DNA from: Arachnia rubra
GTDB lineage: Bacteria > Actinomycetota > Actinomycetes > Propionibacteriales > Propionibacteriaceae
Length of the DNA: 64,000 nucleotides
Reading direction: 5' to 3'
Assembly (NCBI RefSeq): GCF_019973735.1
Contig: NZ_AP024463.1
Coordinates: forward strand, 2,666,001-2,730,000
In this document: positions 55,501 to 63,133 of the stretch, in pieces
Position numbering within the stretch: position 1 is the first letter of the stretch
Layout: every line of letters starts with the position of its first letter
Program-made: the position numbers and the translations under genes
The notes under the pieces: generated by a model
Seen by the model: the letters and a program-made list of their open reading frames with translations, nothing else
Databases searched by the model: none
Told to the model about the DNA's origin: nothing

Positions 55501-55908
55501 GCGTTCCGCTACCGCCCGACGGCGGTGACAGTGCGGGTGGAGTCCGACGACCCAATCGCGGTGCTGCGGGAGGCCTCGGCTGCCGTGGTCACGGGGTCCC
55601 CGGCGATGTTCTCATTCCGCGAGGAGCCTGCGGAGGATTTGGCAGGTGTTCTCACCGAGCTCGGCTTGACCGTCAGGGTGGAGGACGACACCACCTTCGA
55701 CCGGGACATCCGAGGCCGGGTGCGGCATCTGGGTGACCGGGATCTGCTGACCGCGGTCGGCGGGTCGATCGACGTCAGCGTCCACTCGAGTCCAACCCTC
55801 TACCCGGGACGCCTGGCGCTGCTTCCCTACCTACACGAGCAGGCGGTGTCCGTGACGAACCATCGCTTCGGGCATCCGACACCACTGACCGACGACCTGC
55901 GAATTTAG
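52561..55908 (+). CDS. putA: Bifunctional proline dehydrogenase / L-glutamate gamma-semialdehyde dehydrogenase
   Basis: The 1115-residue protein has a PRODH barrel (residues about 60-440: INLLGEAVLGDEHASSRLNR, SIKVSSVMGPHSPWAHDVTV, LVNLDMEEYRDLHLTLEVFE, RVRLVKGANLAMERTQAELR) and an aldehyde dehydrogenase domain (about 500-930) with catalytic Glu in LAETSGKN (about 694) and Cys in GHAGQKCSAASLG (about 727). A C-terminal ALDH-like section (about 950-1115) follows. It lacks the ribbon-helix-helix of repressor-type PutA. Proline is oxidised to glutamate with electrons passed to FAD and NAD. GTG 52561 is the likely start (TTG 52543 and GTG 52546 are in frame upstream). Confidence 0.93.
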   Translation: MSNVTNTSLIDKAVRTARRWAQRSLAYPEPRAAKLLASALDHPDGLRFTLEFVDGVLRPEDPAVAARNLGRLARQPVPFLPSYLRAGLGLGVAPAPRAMLPAVRRAFSVLLGDLVVDIGSDLGPALARLRRSGASLNINLLGEAVLGDEHASSRLNRTIDLLNRPDVDYVSIKVSSVMGPHSPWAHDVTVKEAVVRLGPLMETADRTGKLVNLDMEEYRDLHLTLEVFEQFAMKLPNLRMGLAVQAYLRESPLMIEQIQELARRRHEAGGVPLRVRLVKGANLAMERTQAELRGWPNPVLPSKVETDASYLSALDRLLTPESINTLHLGAASHNIYSLATAVELAKSRGITSGFGIEMLAGMAVPLQRVILEDLGALRLYVPVVPRSEFDSAITYLVRRLEENAAPENFMSGAASLGRNAAFLDKEEGRFRDAVELIGSPTPAAWAQQERSEPTPVFTNTPDTDPALLSNQRWADSIREALGGSDLGNNTVAEGTLDSAEALDEVLETAVAAGKRWAATPAKERAAALHRLGAELEAMRTQLVTVAADEVGKLIDQADIEVSEACDFAHYYASLAGEEVDGATHVPPRVTAVVPPWNFPIAIPLGGVAASLAAGSAVVLKPASPSRRCAALLAEACWRAGLPHDLVQYVIMGDRSLGKRLVSDERVELVVLTGSAETAEMFRSWRPNLPLLAETSGKNTLIVTPSADLDLAAADLVASAFGHAGQKCSAASLGILVGSVARSRRFLDQLVDATSSLVVAWPEDPAAQMGPLTEVPGEKLKRGLTELEHGQSWLVKPQRIDDRLWRPGIRVGVRPGSAFHQVEYFGPVLGLMAARDLEQAIDWQNGTEYGLTAGIHSLDAEEIQLWLDYVKAGNLYVNRGITGAIVRRQPFGGWKRSAVGTGGKAGGPNYLVGFGSWKPEDLDSSSALTEPRLVRLIQAAAPILDEEQLARLNVAASSDQAAWRTLFGVAHDPSALTAEINAFRYRPTAVTVRVESDDPIAVLREASAAVVTGSPAMFSFREEPAEDLAGVLTELGLTVRVEDDTTFDRDIRGRVRHLGDRDLLTAVGGSIDVSVHSSPTLYPGRLALLPYLHEQAVSVTNHRFGHPTPLTDDLRI

Positions 55909-55986
55909 TGCCGCGTGTTGTGAGTTCGCCGGTGTTTTTCGGCCCCGGAACCGCCTCCCACTGACGAACTCCCACCACACGACACT
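55907..55986. repeat. Imperfect 22-bp inverted repeat at the putA 3' end
   Basis: Arms 55907-55928 (starts AGTGCCGCGTG) and 55965-55986 match at 18 of 22 positions; the left arm overlaps the putA stop codon. With the central ggccccggaaccg it could form a large hairpin, acting as terminator for putA or as a repeated intergenic element. Confidence 0.55.
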
Positions 55987-56072
55987 AATAACAATTCACC
56001 GGCCCAGCCACCGTGCGGTATCCCTGCCGCTGGCTGGGCCGGTTCGCGCCAGTAGGACGTAGGGTTGACGGC

Positions 56073-56393
56073 ATGATCCTGATTGTCGTGAAGTTCCCGG
56101 TCAAGCCCGAGCGCGCTGAGGAGTTCATCGCAGCGATGGGGCCGGTCACCACCGCCACCCGAGCTGAGCCAGGCAACAAATGGTACGAGTGGTCGCGCAG
56201 TGTGGAAGACCCGAGAGAGTTCGTCCTGGTCGAGGCGTTCAACGATGATGCGGCCGAGGCGCACGTCACGTCAGCGCATTTCAAGGAGGGCCTGGAGACC
56301 ATGCGTCCCTTCCTGACGGCCACCCCCAAGATCATCTCACGAGTGGTCGAGGGAGATGGCTGGGAGCCGATGGGTGAGCTCCAGATCGACTGA
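56073..56393 (+). CDS. Antibiotic-biosynthesis-monooxygenase (YgiN-like) family protein
   Basis: The 106-residue dimeric alpha/beta-barrel protein begins MILIVVKFPVKPERAEEFIA, has GNKWYEWSRSVEDPREFVLV and FNDDAAEAHVTSAHFKEGLE, the ABM pattern. Relatives oxidise quinols or act on small reactive molecules without cofactors. It leads an operon with a cupin and a CMD-family protein (9-base gap to the cupin). Confidence 0.85.
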   Translation: MILIVVKFPVKPERAEEFIAAMGPVTTATRAEPGNKWYEWSRSVEDPREFVLVEAFNDDAAEAHVTSAHFKEGLETMRPFLTATPKIISRVVEGDGWEPMGELQID

Positions 56394-56402
56394 CAAGGAG
56401 CG

Positions 56403-56831
56403 ATGATGGACATAGAGTCGAGAACAGGCAGCACCCAAGGCTCACCGGAATTTTTCACAGGAGACGTCTGGGTGAATTCAATCGCCGCCCCGAAGTTTCC
56501 GGGACAGCGGGCGATAGCTGCTCTCGTGAGGTTCGCACCATGCGCCCGCACCGCTTGGCATTCACATGCGCTCGGCCAGACCCTGCATGTGGTCTCAGGC
56601 GTCGCCCTGCTGGGGACCCGCGATGGCCAGGTGATCAGGGCATACCCCGGACAGACCATCTACACCCCGCCGGGCGAGGAGCACTGGCATGGAGCGACGC
56701 CGGAGGACTTCATGTCACACCTAGCGGTCCTGGACCAGGGCGATGATCCGGCAACCACCACTGTCTGGCTGGAGCACGTCGAGGATGCCGACTACCTGCG
56801 CTCCACCATTCCTGGAGAGGAGATTCCCTGA
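56403..56831 (+). CDS. Cupin-domain protein
   Basis: The 142-residue protein has the two cupin motifs: RTAWHSHALGQTLHVVSGVA (His-x-His) and PGQTIYTPPGEEHWHGATPE (motif 2, with G-x-x-H-x-H). It probably binds a metal. ATG 56403 or 56406; AAGGAG is 6-8 bases upstream. Its last base overlaps the CMD gene start (ATGA). Function likely small-molecule oxidation, from neighbours. Confidence 0.85.
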   Translation: MMDIESRTGSTQGSPEFFTGDVWVNSIAAPKFPGQRAIAALVRFAPCARTAWHSHALGQTLHVVSGVALLGTRDGQVIRAYPGQTIYTPPGEEHWHGATPEDFMSHLAVLDQGDDPATTTVWLEHVEDADYLRSTIPGEEIP

Positions 56832-57174
56832 TGGCAGAACAACAGCCCTCCGGTGCGCAACGCCAGTTCGGGCAGATCGCGCCATTCTTCGCGGAGATGA
56901 CCGATGACGTGCTGTTCGGACAGGTGTGGTCCCGCAGGGAGTTGTCTGCCCGGGACCGAAGCCTGGTGACCGTTGCCGCACTCGTCGCCGGCGGCAATAC
57001 CGAACAGCTGCGTTTCCACCTTCCGCACGCGGTCGAGAATGGCGTGACCCGCACCGAGCTGATAGAGGCGATAACATAACCCATCTGGCCTTCTATACCG
57101 GCTGGCCCAGGGCGGTGTCCGCGATCAGCATCGCCAAAGAGGTCCTCGATGACGCGGGAGACGCTGCTTCCTGA
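56831..57174 (+). pseudogene. Carboxymuconolactone decarboxylase-family protein, frameshifted
   Basis: ATG 56831 begins MAEQQPSGAQRQFGQIAPFF, continuing RELSARDRSLVTVAALVAGG and HLPHAVENGVTRTELIEAIT to an early stop at 57077-57079. The next frame carries the missing end, HLAFYTGWPRAVSAISIAKE. The cause is visible: ATAAC occurs twice in tandem (57071-57080), and removing one copy restores the full CMD domain of about 110 residues. CMD proteins are helical oxidoreductase-like subunits. Confidence 0.85.
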
Positions 57175-57244
57175 AGGCTGGGTGAATAGCCTGCCGGGTC
57201 CCACAGCGATGCTGACCGGTTGCGGGGACTCCGCTCGCAACCGG

Positions 57245-57553
57245 TCAGAGACCGGCGGGATCTGGCACCTCCCAGGAACCGAACCACATCTGCGCCTGCC
57301 TGCGTCTGGCCTGCTTCAACACGCTGAACTCGGGCAGCTGGATGCCGCGGGCGGCCGCGATGGCAACAAGGAAATCACGCACTCGCCAGACCTCGCGCGG
57401 ATCCACGGCGGGCCTCATGTCCAGGACAGCCGCCAGCTGGTCGGTGCCGTACCCAAGCCGGTGAGCCAGCTCCTCGTTAGTGGCAGGCAGTAGTTCCCGC
57501 AGCGCCGTGAGTTCCTCAGCGGTCTGGCGGCGTTCGGCATCGTTGATCGACAT
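57245..57553 (-). CDS. DUF2316 family protein
   Basis: The 102-residue protein from ATG 57553 begins MSINDAERRQTAEELTALRE and has AHRLGYGTDQLAAVLDMRPA, DPREVWRVRDFLVAIAAA and FSVLKQARRRQAQMWFGSWE, the DUF2316 pattern; a helix-turn-helix-like region suggests DNA binding. The longer upstream frame to 57673 lacks homology. Function unknown. Confidence 0.75.
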   Translation of the reverse strand: MSINDAERRQTAEELTALRELLPATNEELAHRLGYGTDQLAAVLDMRPAVDPREVWRVRDFLVAIAAARGIQLPEFSVLKQARRRQAQMWFGSWEVPDPAGL

Positions 57554-57633
57554 GATCCCAAGTGTGCCAGCCGGGGTTCGCCCACCACCTGCTGTGACTT
57601 GCGGCTCGACGCCCTCAGAACCGTCGACTACCT

Positions 57634-58206
57634 TCAGAGATCTCCCAGGGCACTGACCGATTCCTGTGCGCAATGGCGCAGGGCCGCCACGGACGGGAAG
57701 TCCTCATGGTCTGGCCAGGCCAGACAGCCCTCGACGCAGACGCTGATGATGGCGCGCGCCCGGGCGCGGACACCCAGGCCTTCACCTATCAGCATGCCTT
57801 CCAGCGCTGCGGTCCAGGCAGTTGTCTGCTGCCACAGCAGTTCTTGAAGCCTGGGAGTGTCGTGCACCAGACTGACCCTGCGGGCGAAGTCGTCGATCCA
57901 GTCGCCGGAGTTGTCCAAAACCAAGTCAATCAGGGCGATGATCTCCGCTGGTGTTCCCACTACTGGATCCGTCGTGGCCTCGTGGTACAGCATCTGTCCG
58001 ATACGCCCCGTCAACACGACATCGACGATGACGGCCTCCTTGGTGCCGAAATGCCGGTAGAAGGTCATGGGTGAGACGTCGGCGGCATCAGCGATTTGCT
58101 CGACGGTGACGTTGTCGAAACCATTCTCGGTGAACAGGTCCAGGGCGGCATGCCGGATGTTCCTGCGCGTGGTGAGTTTCTTGCGCGTCCGCCGGTCGCT
58201 GGTCAT
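57634..58206 (-). CDS. TetR-family regulator
   Basis: The 190-residue protein begins MTSDRRTRKKLTTRRNIRHA and has a TetR DNA-binding domain, TVEQIADAADVSPMTFYRHF (residues about 33-52). Its start overlaps the efflux gene stop by 4 bases (ATGA), so they are co-transcribed and this protein most likely represses the pump through the site at 59721-59737. Confidence 0.9.
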   Translation of the reverse strand: MTSDRRTRKKLTTRRNIRHAALDLFTENGFDNVTVEQIADAADVSPMTFYRHFGTKEAVIVDVVLTGRIGQMLYHEATTDPVVGTPAEIIALIDLVLDNSGDWIDDFARRVSLVHDTPRLQELLWQQTTAWTAALEGMLIGEGLGVRARARAIISVCVEGCLAWPDHEDFPSVAALRHCAQESVSALGDL

Positions 58207-59717
58207 GGTCGCGATTGTACGAAAACCCGTCGCCCAGCGGTCACGAGAAGCACCACGCTCACAGCCAGGGCGATCAGTGCGCAGGCACCGAAGACCAGCT
58301 GCATGGCCTCGACATAGGCGGTGGAGGCGACAGCCCGTACCGTCTCGCCCTGCGGGGATGGCAGTCTTCCAGCAGCCGCGAAAGCCGCCGTGATGGATTG
58401 GGTGATGGCGGCCCCGGCCTCGGGAAGGTCCTTAACCAAACCTGCGACCCCTACGGCGTAGCGATTGCCGATCAGCGACCCGAACAGTGCGACCCCCAGG
58501 ACTGCCCCCAACTGACGGATGCTGTTGAGCAGCGCCGCCCCAGCACCGCTGCGTTCTTCAGGGACGGCGCTCATACCCGCTTCGATGCCACGAGACTGAC
58601 CGATGCCAAGGCCGAGGCCGGCAACCAGCAGGCCCCAGAACATCGGTGTGTATCCGCTGGTGGTGGTGCTCATCGAGCACAACCACAAACCTGCCGCCAC
58701 CAGCACCAGCGCCCCCGGCAGGATGAACTCACGGATAGGTCCGAGCCGCGACAACCGGCCGGCAATGACCGCGCCGGCCACAGCCGTCAACGCTACCGGC
58801 ATGAGCATCATGCCTCCCGTGGTCGCATCATTGCCAAGCACAGTCTGAAGATAGCTGGGCGCGGCGAACAGGACCCCATAAAGCACGCAGCTGATGAGCA
58901 TGAGCACGAGCACCGGAAGCCGGAAACCGCGTCTCGCGAGCAGTCCAAGATCAGTGAGCTTGCCCTTGGCCCGGTTCTCAACCAGTACGAAGACCGCCAG
59001 GAGGACACCTCCCGCGACAAGCAGCCCCCACGTGGTCGGCGCCGTCCAGGTGCGTTCGGCATTGATCAGTCCCCAGGTGAGCAGGGAGAATCCGCCGGCT
59101 GAGATCACGATCTGCGGCAGGGGCAGGGGACGCCTGTCAGATGCCGGCCGGCCCCGGGGGACGAAGAGTAGGCAAAGCACCAGGGTGAGGATCGCGACGA
59201 CAATGTCCAGCCAGAAGACCGCGCGCCACCCCCAGCTGTCGATCATGGGACCTCCGATGAGCGGGCCGAACGGAGCACCCACTGCCCCGGAAGCCGTCCA
59301 GATCGCCGTCGCCATGGCTCGTCTTTCGGAGCCGAATAGCGCAGGGATGAGGGCTAGCGACATGGGGATGAAAACCGACGAGGCAAGGCCCATTAGCACA
59401 CGGGCTGCTATCAGCAGCCCAGGTGTCATCGACACCGCTGCCAGGACAGCTCCCGCGATGAACAGGCCAACACCACCCAGCAACAGACGACGATGTCCGA
59501 ACCGGTCCCCCAAAGCACCGCCCAGCAGCAGCACTGACAGCGAGGCGAGGTTATACGAGGAGACGATCCACTCCAGCTGGCCAGCGCTCGCCCCAAGCCC
59601 GGACGCCAAAGCGGGCAGCGCAACGTTGACCATTGTCGTGTTCATGAACAGCAGGACCATGCCCAGGCAGAGAGCCATCAGGCCGAGCCATCCCCGCTTA
59701 ATGTTAGTAGCTAGCAC
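58203..59717 (-). CDS. MFS drug-efflux transporter, DHA2 family
   Basis: The 504-residue protein starts with GTG 59717 (MLATNIKRGWLGLMALCLGM). Motifs of 14-helix DHA2 pumps: LFMNTTMVNVALPALASGLG, VLLLGGALGDRFGHRRLLLG, motif C GAVGAPFGPLIGGPMIDSWG. It is co-transcribed with the TetR gene after it. It is distinct from the first DHA2 pump (849-2195). Substrate unknown. Confidence 0.88.
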   Translation of the reverse strand: MLATNIKRGWLGLMALCLGMVLLFMNTTMVNVALPALASGLGASAGQLEWIVSSYNLASLSVLLLGGALGDRFGHRRLLLGGVGLFIAGAVLAAVSMTPGLLIAARVLMGLASSVFIPMSLALIPALFGSERRAMATAIWTASGAVGAPFGPLIGGPMIDSWGWRAVFWLDIVVAILTLVLCLLFVPRGRPASDRRPLPLPQIVISAGGFSLLTWGLINAERTWTAPTTWGLLVAGGVLLAVFVLVENRAKGKLTDLGLLARRGFRLPVLVLMLISCVLYGVLFAAPSYLQTVLGNDATTGGMMLMPVALTAVAGAVIAGRLSRLGPIREFILPGALVLVAAGLWLCSMSTTTSGYTPMFWGLLVAGLGLGIGQSRGIEAGMSAVPEERSGAGAALLNSIRQLGAVLGVALFGSLIGNRYAVGVAGLVKDLPEAGAAITQSITAAFAAAGRLPSPQGETVRAVASTAYVEAMQLVFGACALIALAVSVVLLVTAGRRVFVQSRP

Positions 59718-59720
59718 ATG

Positions 59721-59737
59721 TTAGAGTCTATCTCTAA
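59721..59737. promoter_or_regulatory. Candidate TetR operator TTAGAG-N5-CTCTAA
   Basis: Perfect 6-bp inverted repeat with 5-base spacer 4 bases upstream of the efflux start, preceded by direct repeats ATGTTAG (59701, 59718). It lies where a TetR autorepressor should bind. Confidence 0.5.
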
Positions 59738-59780
59738 GTCAAGTCCCCCAGAACGGCCAAGACCTCCGGAACAAACGGAG

Positions 59781-59831
59781 CCGCGGGGCGGCCCCTGAGG
59801 TCGATCAAGCCGACCCGGGACCGCCCCGCGG
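59781..59831 (-). terminator. Hairpin CCGCGGGGCGG, terminator of the CAP gene
   Basis: An 11-bp perfect stem (59781-59791 with 59821-59831) and a 29-base loop lie 15 bases beyond the stop of the CAP-domain gene, on its strand. Confidence 0.65.
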
Positions 59832-59845
59832 TTGTGAAGTGAGCT

Positions 59846-60412
59846 CTACGCAGACTCGACGAGACCTGCGCCACCGGGATTCTGGTAGCCACCGAAGTTC
59901 TGGGTGGCATACCAGGATTTGGTGGACGAGTTGTAGGCCATGCCAATACCCAGGGCGTTCGCATCGGGAGCGACCATGTTGGCGTAGTGGCCTGGCGAAT
60001 GCAGCCACTGCTCAAAGATCTGAGCACCGACATCACCGCTGAGAGCACTCCCCCCGCGCATGGCGACGTTCTCCGAGGCCGTGCTCCAGCCACTCGGGTA
60101 GCCATCCGAGAAGTGCGGACGATGTGTCATCGTGTTCTGCGAAGCCATGTGTTCGGCCCAGTCCTGAGCAATCGCGTCCAGCTGTACGTAGCGGGTCACG
60201 GGCTTCAGGCCCAGGCTGATGCGCAACTCGTTGACCTTGTGGAAGATGGTCTGAGAGTATGCAGCGCCGTCCTGGGTGACAGCCGCAGGGGCGACGACGG
60301 CCTGCGGAGCTGTCTGGGGCGCATCCGATCCGGTGGCAGCCTGAGCAGCCGGAGCCGCAACGAGCGGCACAGCAGCCAGCAGCGCACCCGCGAACAAACG
60401 CGTCATCTTCAT
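59846..60412 (-). CDS. Secreted CAP (SCP/PR1)-domain protein
   Basis: The 188-residue precursor from ATG 60412 (GAGAGGA upstream) has a Sec signal (MKMTRLFAGALLAAVPLVAA, cleavage near AQA) and a CAP domain: FHKVNELRISLGLKPVTRYV, AIAQDWAEHMASQNTMTHRP, ASENVAMRGG, FEQWLHSPGHYANMVAPDAN and YATQNFGGY. The domain's two conserved histidines and one Glu of the cavity are visible. The longer upstream start is not favoured. Secreted CAP proteins have unclear functions, often lipid binding. Confidence 0.85.
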   Translation of the reverse strand: MKMTRLFAGALLAAVPLVAAPAAQAATGSDAPQTAPQAVVAPAAVTQDGAAYSQTIFHKVNELRISLGLKPVTRYVQLDAIAQDWAEHMASQNTMTHRPHFSDGYPSGWSTASENVAMRGGSALSGDVGAQIFEQWLHSPGHYANMVAPDANALGIGMAYNSSTKSWYATQNFGGYQNPGGAGLVESA

Positions 60413-61041
60413 GAGCAGTCCTCTCTTGGTTAGGGAAAATGGACTGCGCACCACTCCAGCACACCCCAAAGATCACGACAAGGTAACGTTGCAGCTGCCA
60501 GCCACCCAACAGATGAGTTAACGATAGTTAATTGCACTTTGACTAGGGGGTTCACCGCCATCATGGAGATGATAAAACCGTTAATCATCGTCACGGCGCC
60601 CGGCGTGTCGGTATGGGCGACACCACAAGCAGCCTCTGTCACACAACCTCGCCCCATATACCAGCAAGATCACAGGCCACCCATCCCCACAAGCATGACT
60701 CCCCCAGAGGCTTTTAGATAAAATTTAACTATCTTTAGTCTCTATTGACCCTCGGTGAAACCCTCATTAATATCCTCGTGGGGGGAGTAAGAAATCCAAC
60801 TGTAAACCAAATTCGTTGGCACTTCGGAACAGCAACTCCCCCCACCCACATCTTCTTTAAATGGCCGACAAGACCAGTTGATTGCTCTGCCATCGCCTAG
60901 GGCCTTGACCATCGAAGATCACGAAATTCATCTCAGCGCCCGGAAACCACAACGTCGCTGATGACAACACGGTACGCTGAGGAACCTCCTTCACACGACG
61001 CGAGCATCAAACGTGCGGCGCATGATGCACTATGCAGATTT
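60413..61041. other. Long AT-rich intergenic region, no gene seen
   Basis: About 630 bases between the CAP gene and the HIT-like gene. It is clearly more AT-rich than coding DNA (for example AAAATTTAACTATCTTTAGT near 60721) and has no frame with codon bias. It presumably holds the CAP promoter (60490-60560 has TTGAC-like and TAGTTAAT motifs). Confidence 0.5.
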
Positions 61042-61545
61042 TTAGAGCCCCTCCAATAGACACCGGACCTCCTCGGTGAGCCGGAGGCGTAATGGATCAT
61101 GCTGATCTCCCAGCAAATGATCGGAATTTCGCCAGTGCCCAGGCGGATAGAGCCAGACGGGTTTGTCACGGATACCAGCGGGCTCCCAGTCGTAGCGTGG
61201 CCAGATGTGGGCGTGTAGGAACGGGTCGGTATTGCCCAGGATCTCGATATTCACCCGCCGGAACCCGGAGTACATGTCACGGCAGACGCTCTCAACCGCG
61301 AAGGCCAACAGGTCGGTGTCAGCGAGGAATCGCAAGCGCCGGGGACGCGGTAGGTCGGACAGCATGCCAGTTTCCGGGTCGCTGGTCAGCGCGACACAGT
61401 AGCCCGGCAGCCACTGGACGTCACCGATGACGGCGAAACTCTCGGTCATGCGGGCCAGCACAGTGGGGTTGTGGCCCTCGAGCGCAGAACGTACCCGGTC
61501 CTTGCGCCAGTTGAGGAATCCATTGCCAGCGACAATAGCGCTCAT
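61042..61545 (-). CDS. HIT-like nucleotide hydrolase
   Basis: From ATG 61545 the 167-residue protein reads MSAIVAGNGFLNWRKDRVRS, LEGHNPTVLARMTESFAVIG and QWLPGYCVALTSDPE, ending with VNIEILGNTDPFLHAHIWPR: H-A-H in place of the classical H-x-H-x-H-x-x. This resembles actinobacterial HIT/diadenosine-type hydrolases. Upstream in-frame starts (61587, GTG 61653) would overlap the sugar transporter stop. Follows that gene on the same strand. Confidence 0.65.
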   Translation of the reverse strand: MSAIVAGNGFLNWRKDRVRSALEGHNPTVLARMTESFAVIGDVQWLPGYCVALTSDPETGMLSDLPRPRRLRFLADTDLLAFAVESVCRDMYSGFRRVNIEILGNTDPFLHAHIWPRYDWEPAGIRDKPVWLYPPGHWRNSDHLLGDQHDPLRLRLTEEVRCLLEGL

Positions 61546-61642
61546 AGGACGTTCAGCGATGTGCGGTTTCAGGCCTGCGAAGCCCATCCCGGCGGTAGCT
61601 TCCTCAGGTTGTGCTGCGACGGCTACCTGATTGCAGGAGCAC

Positions 61643-63133
61643 TCACTCCCCACCCCCGGCAGGTTCGCTGGACCCGTCAGCTAGGGCCCTGAGCCGGGTG
61701 TTGGCCCGCTCCACGTCGAGGCGGGTGAGCAGGAAGAGGATGAGCGCATTGGCGGCCAGCGGCAGCCACACATACATGATGTAGAGCATCTGGATGGCCG
61801 AGTCCGGCTGTGTCTCCGCTCCCCCGATGTATCCGCTGGCGGCCAGCATCCATCCGGCCAAGGCCGTGCCGATGCCACCGCCCACCTTCACTCCCAAAGA
61901 CGTGCACGAGAACATCAGCCCGTCAATGCGCTTGCCGGTGCGCAGCCAGGTGTTCTCTGAGGTCTCGGCGATCATTGCGTTGAGCGTCCCCTGCAGCGGG
62001 CTCATCCCCAGGGAGGCCACCGCGGACAGCGCCAGCATGAGCGGCATGTTCCCCAGGTAGGCGGCCACCAGCACCCCCAGACGCCCGGCCACCGCGATCA
62101 CATATCCCCAGATGTTCACCCGGTACATCTCCTTGAAACGCCCCACCACCACGGGGGTCAGCAGCAGGCCCACGATCAGGGGAATGTTGATGGCCCAGGC
62201 GAAGGCTCCCAGCAGATTGGCATCACCCAGGATGTAGGTCATGAAATAGATGCCCATGTTGAGCATGGCTGTGAAGATCTGGGTCAGGAGGAAGACCACC
62301 AGGATGACGAGATAGTACTTGTTGGCCAACAGCATCCGGGCGGACTCACGTACCGTGAGTTTCTCCTCCGCTCCCTCACCCGACGACGCGTCATCCTGCT
62401 CTGCTGCCTCCTCCAGCTCCTCGGGCGGCAGCTCCTTGACGGAGAAGACAGACAGGGTGTTGACCGCCAGCCCGAGGAGCGCGTAGATGATGGCGATACC
62501 CCGCCACCCCTGCGCCCCGCCGCCCAGCATCTCCACGCCTTGGACGGTGACAGTCTGGATAAGCAGGCTCGTCCCGAAGGCGAACATGAAGCGGATGGAA
62601 CCCATCTGCACCCGCTCGGCGCTGTTCTTGGTGACCAGGGCGGTCAACGCCGAGTAGGCGATGTTGTTGGCGGTATAGAAGACCGCGTTGAGCAGCGTAT
62701 AGGCGATGAAGAACCAGGCGTACTTCGCCCACTCCTCCATGCCCGCCGGGATCGCGAAGATCGCGATGATCATGACCGCGCAGCCCACGAAACCCCACAG
62801 CATCCACGGCCGGGCCTTACCCATGCGCGTGTGGGTCCGGTCCAGCAGCGCCCCGAAGACGACGTCGGAGAACCCGTCGAAGAGCCGGGAGACCATCATG
62901 AGCGTCGCGACCACCCCCGGGTTGAGCCCGGCGGTGTCCGTCAGGTAGATCATGACGAAGGCGGACAGAAGCACATAGACGACGTTCCCGGCCACGTCGC
63001 CTGAGCCGTATCCCACCTTGTTGTACCACTTCAGGTACCTGCGCTCCTCGGCCTTGCCGCTCTGAGCGCCTGACGACTCTCCGGCGCTCCTGCCTGCTGC
63101 ACCGGTTGTCTTTTCTGCATCTTTACCACTCAT
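61643..63133 (-). CDS. GPH-family glycoside:cation symporter (MelB/LacS-like)
   Basis: The 496-residue protein has a polar N-terminus, then 12 hydrophobic segments: KWYNKVGYGSGDVAGNVVYV, FVMIYLTDTAGLNPGVVATL, RLFDGFSDVVFGALLDRTHT (the GPH cation-site motif region) and KARPWMLWGFVGCAVMII. It lies directly after the beta-galactosidase gene (overlap of 4 bases), so it likely imports lactose or a related galactoside with Na or H. The C-terminus lacks a phosphorylation domain. Confidence 0.88.
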   Translation of the reverse strand: MSGKDAEKTTGAAGRSAGESSGAQSGKAEERRYLKWYNKVGYGSGDVAGNVVYVLLSAFVMIYLTDTAGLNPGVVATLMMVSRLFDGFSDVVFGALLDRTHTRMGKARPWMLWGFVGCAVMIIAIFAIPAGMEEWAKYAWFFIAYTLLNAVFYTANNIAYSALTALVTKNSAERVQMGSIRFMFAFGTSLLIQTVTVQGVEMLGGGAQGWRGIAIIYALLGLAVNTLSVFSVKELPPEELEEAAEQDDASSGEGAEEKLTVRESARMLLANKYYLVILVVFLLTQIFTAMLNMGIYFMTYILGDANLLGAFAWAINIPLIVGLLLTPVVVGRFKEMYRVNIWGYVIAVAGRLGVLVAAYLGNMPLMLALSAVASLGMSPLQGTLNAMIAETSENTWLRTGKRIDGLMFSCTSLGVKVGGGIGTALAGWMLAASGYIGGAETQPDSAIQMLYIMYVWLPLAANALILFLLTRLDVERANTRLRALADGSSEPAGGGE

